A DNA stretch of 30,533 nucleotides, from the NCBI GenBank assembly GCA_024641625.1, contig JAHECQ010000002.1, positions 1 through 30,533 of the forward strand, given 5' to 3'. Shown here piece by piece: positions 15,930-22,645 of this stretch; within the stretch, counting starts at the first letter, position 1; each line of letters opens with the position of its first letter. The DNA is from Acidimicrobiales bacterium (GTDB lineage Bacteria; Actinomycetota; Acidimicrobiia; Acidimicrobiales; SZUA-35). Position numbers and translations under genes: made by a program. The notes below the pieces were generated by a model. It had not been told where the DNA came from and searched no databases. It was given only the letters and a program-made list of their open reading frames with translations.

Positions 15930-16793
15930 GACGAAGTCGTGCATCGAGGCCACCTCGCAACCGCGTGGGCGAGGCACGACGTCGCTGGCCACCACGCGGC
16001 CACCCAACTCCAGCGCCTGTCGAACCAGCACCGAGTCGCCATCGGTTTCGGTTGGTCGCAGCACGACGTCGGCCAGGCGAAGCTCGTGCTCGACTCGATC
16101 GGGCGCCGGATCGATGAGCAGTTGTACACCGGGTCGTCGACAACGCTTGCTGAGCGTCGTGCGATCGGCGTCGCCGTAGGCGAGCACCACCAGATGGGCC
16201 TCCTCGTCGATGGCCCGGACCCGATCGAGCACCTCGAAGGCGCAGGCCAACCCGTACAACGTCTCCGAACCTCCAACGGCGACCAGCAGTCGCTGCTTCG
16301 CCGACGATCCGGGCTTCGGCCGCCCGAGATCCGCAACATCGGCAACGTCGATCGGAGCAACCACTCGCAACCTCGACGCCTGCGTCGACGACAACCGATC
16401 GGCCAGCTCGGTCGCGACCTGTTGATTGGTGACCCAGACGTGGACGAATGGCTGCAGGAGCCGTTGCCGCGATCGGTCCGAGAGGCGGATGAGTGCCTCT
16501 GCTGCCCTCCCGCCATGCACGAACAGCGCCGTCGTCACCGGTCGGCCGAGCCTGGCCTGGAAGGAGCACACGCGGAGGCTTCGCAGCGACGAGCAGTGGT
16601 ACAGCCGTCGTGGAGCGAGCGACTCCGGACCCAGGAACAGTCGCACGAGGCGAGGAAGGGGCCGGACCGAGCCGGTGCCCACGCGATCACCGACCGCCCT
16701 GAACCATGCCACCGACGCCGTTGCCGAAGTGGCGACGCCGCCCTGCTCTCCAGGTGGTGGGCCCACGATCAGCCAATCGGGACGAAGGTTCAC
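15828..16793 (-). CDS. glycosyltransferase-like protein (GT-B fold)
   Basis: A cytoplasmic protein of about 321 residues. It begins near RPDWLIVGPPPGEQGGVAT, a nucleotide-sugar-enzyme-like N-terminal strand with a glycine-rich loop, has FVHGG at about 92-96, and its second half contains LLVAVGGSETLYGLACAFEVL, HLVVLAYGDADR and LADVVLRPTETDGDSVLVRQALELGG, the last being the ED-x-x-x-E-like donor region of GT4 enzymes. The donor and acceptor are unknown; location suggests the same polysaccharide. I place the start at GTG 16793 because TACGGT, a TANNNT box, stands eight bases before it; ATG 16823 gives ten more residues. It is convergent with the Wzy-like gene and overlaps it by 102 bases. Confidence 0.7.
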   Translation of the reverse strand: MNLRPDWLIVGPPPGEQGGVATSATASVAWFRAVGDRVGTGSVRPLPRLVRLFLGPESLAPRRLYHCSSLRSLRVCSFQARLGRPVTTALFVHGGRAAEALIRLSDRSRQRLLQPFVHVWVTNQQVATELADRLSSTQASRLRVVAPIDVADVADLGRPKPGSSAKQRLLVAVGGSETLYGLACAFEVLDRVRAIDEEAHLVVLAYGDADRTTLSKRCRRPGVQLLIDPAPDRVEHELRLADVVLRPTETDGDSVLVRQALELGGRVVASDVVPRPRGCEVASMHDFVSAVLYGGKTVTADRLGEPLGGALDRLRGQTEFR

Positions 16794-16801
16794 AACGGCC
16801 G

Positions 16802-16807
16802 ACCGTA
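16802..16807 (-). promoter_or_regulatory. possible -10 box TACGGT before the glycosyltransferase-like gene
   Basis: TACGGT on the minus strand lies eight bases before GTG 16793. If ATG 16823 were the true start this box would be inside the gene, so the two ideas exclude each other. Confidence 0.25.
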
Positions 16808-16875
16808 GCAATGGGCCATCCATTCAGCGCCCGATCAGCGGGAACTTCTCATGTCGAACCAGCAGGAGCCGATCA

Positions 16876-16890
16876 TTGGATCAGATCCAA
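16876..16890. promoter_or_regulatory. 15-base palindrome, possible operator
   Basis: TTGGATC, one central A, then GATCCAA: perfect seven-base arms. It lies in the 175-base gap between the divergent glycosyltransferase-like and LPFTG surface protein genes, about 80 bases before the latter. The same arms occur upstream of the lipoprotein gene at 26123-26145. Confidence 0.35.
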
Positions 16891-16968
16891 CGAGTTCTGG
16901 AATCGACTCATCGGCCGAACAGTGGAGTCGGCGACACTCGATGCGGGTCATCGGAAAGGGAACCAACC

Positions 16969-17517
16969 ATGACGAACAACCGAGCACCGAAGCTGATCAA
17001 CAGCCGGCATCTTCTCCGCAAGGCAGTCCTCTCGACCGCGTTCGTCGGCCTCACGCTGGCGGTACAGAGCCCCGTTTCGGCGGCCGACTATCAAAGCACC
17101 AGTTCGGCCACCTTCTCCGACACCACGCCTTCTGCGGGCGACACGGTCACCGTGTCGGGGACCACGTCGCCGGGGGCGATCGTGGTGATCAGCATCTCGG
17201 GTACCGGCGGTGCCCAGACCTTGGGGGTCACCACTGCGGATGCCTACGGCAACTACACGATTGCCGTTGCGATTCCGGCCAACCTGGCGTCGGGCATCTA
17301 TGTGCTGGGCGTCACGGCGGACAATCAGCAGATTGCGTCCACCTCGATGACGGTGGGAGGCACGACCGCTTCCACCGGCACCTCGTCGGGTTCTCCTTCG
17401 AACCTGCCCTTCACCGGCTCGTCGTCGCTCGTGCTGGTCGCTGCAGCCGGAGCGTTGGTGACAGCGGGTGGTGTGGCGGTCGGTCTGAGCCGTCGCTCAG
17501 CGCCCAACCCCGTCTGA
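16969..17517 (+). CDS. small cell-surface protein with LPFTG sorting signal
   Basis: A 182-residue exported protein. The signal peptide spans about 1-39 (basic NSRHLLRK, hydrophobic AVLSTAFVGLTLAV, cleavage near PVSA-AD). The mature part is one Ig-like beta domain of about 90 residues, with SAGDTVTVSGTTSPGAIVVISISG and DAYGNYTIAVAIP strands typical of bacterial surface domains. A Thr/Ser/Gly linker leads to LPFTG (146-150), a hydrophobic helix (about 153-173) and an RR-containing tail, the complete C-terminal sorting signal for a class of sortases. It should be attached to the cell wall. A GGAAAGGG ribosome-binding site precedes ATG 16969. No sortase gene is in the window. The 3' end overlaps the convergent DUF4012 gene by 21 bases. 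Confidence 0.85.
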   Translation: MTNNRAPKLINSRHLLRKAVLSTAFVGLTLAVQSPVSAADYQSTSSATFSDTTPSAGDTVTVSGTTSPGAIVVISISGTGGAQTLGVTTADAYGNYTIAVAIPANLASGIYVLGVTADNQQIASTSMTVGGTTASTGTSSGSPSNLPFTGSSSLVLVAAAGALVTAGGVAVGLSRRSAPNPV

Positions 17518-19698
17518 TCCCAGCGGAATCGAGATCTCCCGGTCCTCGGCGAGTGTCATCGACTCGGTGACACTCCCAGATGGCGTCTTGACGAGCAGCT
17601 TCACCTGATCCTGGTTCACCAACGGCTGGGCCAGCAGGCGAAGGTGATAGCGACCGTCGGAGAGATCGGTTTGGCCGCTGATGTCGAAGACGACCGTGCG
17701 ACTCTGGCCGGGAGAGACGTCGATCTCGGTGAGGTATCGCTCGTAGCCGAACTCCTGCTGCAATTCTGGATCCACCGTCTGACCATCGACGGAGATGGCA
17801 TCGAGTCGGTGCGGTGTCGTGATGGACAACTGCATGCGATCGATACCGGGGGGTAGGTCTCGAGCAGGAAGTCCGGTGACATACCGAGGAAGCCCCGTGG
17901 GGTCGACAGTGTTGGTCACGGTCACTCGTACCTGTGCCGAGATCCCGCCCGTGGCCGGATCGAGGGTGACGTCGTAGTCGACCGAGCGTAGGACGTAGGC
18001 ATCGAGCTTGTCCCCTCCCCCGTTGACGTGCATGACCGCCAACCGATCGGTCCCATCCGGTGGCGGAACCGGGTCGAGCAGATCCAGCTGGTCGAGGCGG
18101 AGGTTCTCTTCTTCGTTGATCGTCGCCATTCGGAGCCGATCCTGGTGCACTGCAGCCTGCAGGGCCGGCCAGACCGCACCAGGGTCGACCACATCGGTGG
18201 TGAGCAAGCGATCGAACGTCTCGACGGCGACCCAATCGAGCACGTCGACGCGTTCGGGCTTGTCGAACAGGGCGTATTGATCGATCAGCAGGAACTGGAC
18301 GATCGAATCGGCATCGAGCGACCGTCCGAGGCCCGGTACCTCGACGGGTCCGGTCAGTCGCATGATGGCGGCCAGCCCGTATGGATCGACATACAGGGCG
18401 CCGTCGATCGGGGCACCACCCATGGTCGGGTACAGCTCGGCGACGGCCCGCATCACCGAGGGGAAGTCCGACATCCCACCCCAGTTCTGGGTGTACAGCT
18501 CCGGGTGATTGACCAGGAAACGACTCGGGTACACATCTGCGTCCTCGAACCGGCCCGGACCTTCGGCATTGATCTCCTCGTCGCGCAGATGGCGACTGAT
18601 CCCGAGGCGTCCGTCGGCTGCGCTGATCTCGATCACGTTTCCGATCACGCCCCCCAACTCGCGTGCCTCAGCCGGCGTACCGAACAACACCAGGTAACGA
18701 CGGGGGGAATCCTCTCCCAGCAACGCCGGGATCAATCGGACGGTCTGACCGGCGGTGTGCACCCCGCCGAGCGAATCGTGGATCTCTTCGACTGCGGCAT
18801 CGATCTTCGCACGCGCCGGGGGAACCAACCACGGGCTGTCAGCCTGTTCGATCTCGTCGAGCGCAACCCGGAGCGAAGCCTCAGTTCGCTCGAGTGGGCC
18901 GACAAGCGCCGCCACGCGGGGCAAGTCGAGTCCCCCGTCGCTGGATCGAAGTGCGCCGACATCGGTCAGGGGCACGACTGCCTCGGCCGAGTCGGCGACA
19001 GCCGCGGCTTGGACCGCGAGCGTTCGCTCGATGCGAAGATGCTGGCTCAGCACAGGAACGAGGAGGGCCGGTCGCACCCACCATCCACCGAGGCGATCGT
19101 CCGCCAGCCGAAACTCGGCGGCCGCGTGATCGAGAGCGAGCGTTGCCGCTTCGACATCGCCGGAGCGGACCCCGGCAACGCCCGCCCGAAGCGAATCGAG
19201 ACCCTCGTTCAGGCGGGCTCGGGCCATGAGGCCGCCGAGTACCCCCGCAACGCTCACCGTCATCGTTGCCAACACCAAGAACCCGAGACCGCGCCGGACA
19301 CCAGCGTGCCGCGCGAGCCGATCGACCGTATCGGGGTGGCGGTGGGCTGCGGCCAGCGCGACGGCGAGGAACACGGTCATGACCACGAAACTGGCGGTCG
19401 GGAAGCCCAATGGCGACCGAAGGAACAGCATGCCCGTCGCCGCCACGGCCGAGCACCCGAGGGCCGAGATCGATCCGTCGTCCGCTCGTCGAACCAGGGC
19501 CGCCAGCATCAGCCACACCAGGGCAGCCAGACCGGTCAATGCCCAGCCGACCGAAGCCGCGAGGGCAACGCCGACGAACAGAGCCCCCATTCTCATCGTG
19601 TGCCCGGCGCGGGCGAGGCACAGCACGAGGACTGCCCACAGGGCACCGACGACAACGAGATCCCAGAACTGGATTCCGGTGGGGGCGGGAAGGTTCAT
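17497..19698 (-). CDS. DUF4012-containing membrane protein
   Basis: A 733-residue protein. Residues 1-160 hold about six hydrophobic segments, ending with FLVLATMTVSVAGVLGGLMA, after which a long soluble part would lie outside the membrane. A helical stretch (about 160-320) precedes the DUF4012 core: RRYLVLFGTPAEARELGGVIGNV (333-355) corresponds to the family's R-Y-x-x-x-x-Q-N-x-x-E-x-R-x-x-G-G-x-x-G block, followed by GRFEDADVYPSRFLVNHPELYTQNW segments; the C-terminal part is beta-rich. Function is unknown in this family; members recur beside polysaccharide genes, which fits here (inference). It is divergent from the sugar-phosphate transferase gene and convergent with the LPFTG gene. Confidence 0.85.
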   Translation of the reverse strand: MNLPAPTGIQFWDLVVVGALWAVLVLCLARAGHTMRMGALFVGVALAASVGWALTGLAALVWLMLAALVRRADDGSISALGCSAVAATGMLFLRSPLGFPTASFVVMTVFLAVALAAAHRHPDTVDRLARHAGVRRGLGFLVLATMTVSVAGVLGGLMARARLNEGLDSLRAGVAGVRSGDVEAATLALDHAAAEFRLADDRLGGWWVRPALLVPVLSQHLRIERTLAVQAAAVADSAEAVVPLTDVGALRSSDGGLDLPRVAALVGPLERTEASLRVALDEIEQADSPWLVPPARAKIDAAVEEIHDSLGGVHTAGQTVRLIPALLGEDSPRRYLVLFGTPAEARELGGVIGNVIEISAADGRLGISRHLRDEEINAEGPGRFEDADVYPSRFLVNHPELYTQNWGGMSDFPSVMRAVAELYPTMGGAPIDGALYVDPYGLAAIMRLTGPVEVPGLGRSLDADSIVQFLLIDQYALFDKPERVDVLDWVAVETFDRLLTTDVVDPGAVWPALQAAVHQDRLRMATINEEENLRLDQLDLLDPVPPPDGTDRLAVMHVNGGGDKLDAYVLRSVDYDVTLDPATGGISAQVRVTVTNTVDPTGLPRYVTGLPARDLPPGIDRMQLSITTPHRLDAISVDGQTVDPELQQEFGYERYLTEIDVSPGQSRTVVFDISGQTDLSDGRYHLRLLAQPLVNQDQVKLLVKTPSGSVTESMTLAEDREISIPLGSDGVGR

Positions 19699-19796
19699 CG
19701 TCGGGGCGCGACCACCGTCGCTGGGCCCAACGGACTATTCACGACAAGGGTGACTGACCGACGGGAAGGAATCGGACGACCGGAGTCAGCCAAAGC

Positions 19797-19856
19797 GTTC
19801 TCATGACCAGCCCAGTTCTCATGACCAGCCCAGTTCTCGAGACCAGCCCAGTTCCC
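19797..19856 (+). repeat. three 18-base tandem repeats spanning the sugar transferase start
   Basis: Copies at 19803-19820 and 19821-19838 are identical; the third (19839-19856) begins GAG instead of ATG and ends CCC instead of CTC. A partial unit, GTTCTC, precedes at 19797-19802. Each full copy codes for MTSPVL-type hexapeptides in frame, and two copies supply an ATG. Confidence 0.9.
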
Positions 19857-20651
19857 GAAGCGAACACGGCGCAGAGACGAACCGTGGTGGACGTTCAGGA
19901 TCCGCCACTCCACCCAGTCGGTGCGCAGACGTCGCGCGCCCGCCGAGTCCGGGTCGCGCCGGGCCAGCCACGCTCGGTGACGTGGGCCGAACGACAGGTA
20001 CGACTCCGAGATCACCGCCTCCGGTTCGGTTGGACGCGTCGGATATCGGTTCGCCTCTTCGACCTCGTGGTCGCACTGGGGGGCCTCGTGGTCCTGACGC
20101 CGCTGCTGGTGATCGTCGGGATCATGGTCGCAGCGACGTCGTCGGGCCGACCGCTCTATGTGCAATGGCGAGTGGGTCGCTTCGGGCGACTGTTCCCGTG
20201 CCTCAAGTTTCGCACGATGTACCGCGACGCCGAGACCCGGCTGGCCGAGATGCTGTTGAGTGATCCCGAACTGGCGGCGGAATGGAGGAGAGACCACAAG
20301 CTGCGAAACGATCCACGCACGACCGCCGTCGGGCGAGTGCTGCGTCGCACCAGCCTCGACGAGCTTCCACAGCTCATCAACGTCGCGCTCGGCCAGATGA
20401 GCATCGTCGGACCCCGCCCCATCGTGACCGCCGAGGCAGAGCGCTACGGCGACAAACTCCCCGCTGTGCTGTCGGTTCGGCCAGGGCTGACCGGGCTGTG
20501 GCAGGTGTCGGGCCGGAACAACACGACCTACGAGCGACGGACCGAATTGGACCTCGAGTACGTGCGCAATCAGGCGCTCTGGCGCGATCTGCTCATCTGC
20601 GCCAGAACTGCGCGCCAGGTACTGAGTCCTCATGCCTACGGGGCGTGCTGA
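19803..20651 (+). CDS. initiating sugar-phosphate transferase (WbaP/exopolysaccharide type)
   Basis: A 282-residue membrane-anchored enzyme that transfers a sugar phosphate from a nucleotide sugar to undecaprenyl phosphate, the first committed step of repeat-unit synthesis. The single hydrophobic helix (about 86-110) is followed by KFRTMY (135-140), LRRTSLDELPQLINVALGQM (180-199) with the Asp186-Glu187 pair, SIVGPRPI (200-207) and RPGLTGLWQVSGR (226-238), all diagnostic. It is the short form without a CoA-binding or five-helix N-terminal part; residues 1-80 are polar and basic. The N-terminus is made by an 18-base tandem repeat, so ATG 19803 or ATG 19821 may serve. Its end overlaps the chain-length regulator gene by 16 bases. 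Confidence 0.92.
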   Translation: MTSPVLMTSPVLETSPVPEANTAQRRTVVDVQDPPLHPVGAQTSRARRVRVAPGQPRSVTWAERQVRLRDHRLRFGWTRRISVRLFDLVVALGGLVVLTPLLVIVGIMVAATSSGRPLYVQWRVGRFGRLFPCLKFRTMYRDAETRLAEMLLSDPELAAEWRRDHKLRNDPRTTAVGRVLRRTSLDELPQLINVALGQMSIVGPRPIVTAEAERYGDKLPAVLSVRPGLTGLWQVSGRNNTTYERRTELDLEYVRNQALWRDLLICARTARQVLSPHAYGAC

Positions 20652-22534
20652 TCGCCGGCGCGCGTCGGGCGCGGCGGTGGGGCCGGCCGCGCGGTCGTGG
20701 GACCCTGACGGCGAGCGCCGCCCCCAGAGCGAGGAACCCCGCCGACAACCCTGTCAGGTTCAGGAACCGGATGTCGGACCTGCGGGGATCCGTCGACGTC
20801 CCGGACGGACTCCTGGGCTCGACCCGCAGCGGTGACCGACGCCGCTGGGCGAGAGGATGGCACCGAGCGAGGTAGCGGCACCGGCTGCGACTTGGCTCGT
20901 CGTCCCCATCGCCGGCTCCGAGCGGTCTCGGTCCGGTAGGAATACGAGCCGTAGCCATACCCTGAGTCGTCCTTGACCCCGATCAGGACCACGCCGAGCA
21001 CGGTGCCGCCGACGCGTCGGATGCTCTCCACCGCCCGCCGAAGCTGGGCCTTCTCGGTCTTGCCCGCCAGTGCGGTGAGCACGACGGCGTCAACCCGACG
21101 GGCGAGGGTCTGGGAATCGGCGACCGGAAGAATCGGGGGGGCGTCCAGCACCACGTAGTCGACTGCGTTGCCGATCGCGCCGAGCATCGCAGCGAACTCC
21201 CGAGTAGCCACGAATTCGGCCGGATTGGGCGGTGGGCAACCTGCGGTGATGAGCGCCAGGCGTTCATCGGGGTAGGAGGCCATCGCCGACAGCGCCACGC
21301 CGTCGAGTAGGTGATTGGCCAACCCGGGTTCGATCGACACCCCGAGCGCGCTGTGGAGGCGAGGGCGACGAAAATCGACATCGACGAGGGCGACGCGATG
21401 ACCGAGCGCCGCCAGCGCCCAGGCCAGATTCGACGAGGTGGTCGTCTTGCCCTCGCTCTGACTGGCACTGGTGACGAGCACCGATCGCACCTGCTTGTTC
21501 ATCACTGCGAACTGGAATGCGGTGGAGAGCCGATGGTATCCGTCGGCGACCCCGGAGTCGGCGTGATCCCGTCCGGCCAGCGCCAACTCGGCATCGCGCA
21601 TCGAACGATCCGGTGGAGGAATGGAACCGAGCACCACCAGACCGGTTGCCTCGGTGATGTCCTCGGCGCTCTTGATGGTGCGATCGAGCGCTTCTCGCAC
21701 GAGCGCGAGACCGACACCCACCACGGCACCTCCGATGAGACCCAACACGATCATCCTGACCAAAGGCGCCCCCGTCTCCTGATCGGGCGGTGATGCCACC
21801 TGGAGCACCCGTGCTGTACCCGAGCCCGCGACTTCGCCGCTGAGCTGCAGCTCGCCGACGCTGGTGATGACCTGTTCGATCTGGGCGTCGAGCAGCTTCG
21901 TCGACGGAGCGAGATCGTCGACCATCCGGTCGATCTCGTTCTGCACCAGCTGACGTTGCGTGGGATCGGTGGTCGCGCTCAGCTGATCCCGCAGGACGTC
22001 GAGCGGTGCCCGTACTTGGGTTCGCTGTGTCTGGAGCTCCTGCAGTCGGCTCTCGAGCCGCTCGACCGCAGAGGTGATCGAGGCCGCGGCCCCGGCCTGC
22101 TTGGAGGAGACATAGGCCTCGGCCCACGTATTGGCGAACCGGGCAGCATCGGTCGGATCGGCGGCGACTGCACTGAACTCGAGCACATCGGCGCTGTCGA
22201 GGCCTCGGATGGCGACTTGATCCGATGGCAGGAAGCCGAGTGCCTCGCTGACACGCGCCTCGGTGGCGTCGCTGCGGGCGAAGTTGATCTCGTTCTCGAT
22301 TCGACGGGTGAGCATCTGCGGGTTGGTGATGGCCGGATCGAGGGCGGCCTGGGCCGCGGAGTCGGCGATGAGCACGGCCGACGTCGCCCGGTACATCGGC
22401 GCCCGGCCGATGGCGACGAATGCGCTCAGCGCGGTGAGGACGACGATGGGCGTGACCAGCCACAACGCACGACGACGCATGACCGCGAGATAATCGGCGA
22501 GCGTGAGCTCGGATCGGACGCCTTCGGGACTCAC
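20636..22534 (-). CDS. polysaccharide chain-length regulator fused to BY-type tyrosine kinase
   Basis: A 632-residue protein from GTG 22534. The N-terminal Wzz-type part has a membrane helix at about 24-42, a long extracytoplasmic coiled-coil region (to about 255) and a second helix at about 260-280. The cytoplasmic kinase has Walker A SASQSEGKTT (356-365, Lys363), Walker A' VALVDVDFRRP (381-391) and Walker B VVLDAPP (461-467), the bacterial tyrosine kinase pattern. A GYGYGSYSY cluster (525-533) supplies autophosphorylation tyrosines, followed by an unusual basic, Pro-rich tail of about 100 residues. It should set polymer length and export via phosphorylation. Start is supported by TAGGAT six bases upstream. 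Confidence 0.9.
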   Translation of the reverse strand: MSPEGVRSELTLADYLAVMRRRALWLVTPIVVLTALSAFVAIGRAPMYRATSAVLIADSAAQAALDPAITNPQMLTRRIENEINFARSDATEARVSEALGFLPSDQVAIRGLDSADVLEFSAVAADPTDAARFANTWAEAYVSSKQAGAAASITSAVERLESRLQELQTQRTQVRAPLDVLRDQLSATTDPTQRQLVQNEIDRMVDDLAPSTKLLDAQIEQVITSVGELQLSGEVAGSGTARVLQVASPPDQETGAPLVRMIVLGLIGGAVVGVGLALVREALDRTIKSAEDITEATGLVVLGSIPPPDRSMRDAELALAGRDHADSGVADGYHRLSTAFQFAVMNKQVRSVLVTSASQSEGKTTTSSNLAWALAALGHRVALVDVDFRRPRLHSALGVSIEPGLANHLLDGVALSAMASYPDERLALITAGCPPPNPAEFVATREFAAMLGAIGNAVDYVVLDAPPILPVADSQTLARRVDAVVLTALAGKTEKAQLRRAVESIRRVGGTVLGVVLIGVKDDSGYGYGSYSYRTETARSRRWGRRAKSQPVPLPRSVPSSRPAASVTAAGRAQESVRDVDGSPQVRHPVPEPDRVVGGVPRSGGGARRQGPTTARPAPPPRPTRAGDQHAP

Positions 22535-22540
22535 GCGGGA

Positions 22541-22546
22541 ATCCTA
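22541..22546 (-). promoter_or_regulatory. -10 box TAGGAT for a probable leaderless tyrosine kinase gene
   Basis: TAGGAT on the minus strand is separated by six bases from GTG 22534. A ten-base palindrome GGATCGATCC (22550-22559) lies just upstream, where a regulator could act. No Shine-Dalgarno sequence is present. Confidence 0.45.
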
Positions 22547-22645
22547 GGTGGATCGATCCCTGTGCTCGTGGACCCCGTGCCGCTCGTCCCGGTCCGATCG
22601 GCCGATGACGAGCATGAATCCGATGTCGACTCGGTTGGTGTGGAC

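Noticed and set aside
18028..19806. Nearly 600-codon plus-strand open frame opposite the DUF4012 gene
   Set aside because: Rich in Arg, His and Gln with no hydrophobic segments or motifs, while the minus strand encodes a protein with clear membrane helices and the DUF4012 signature.
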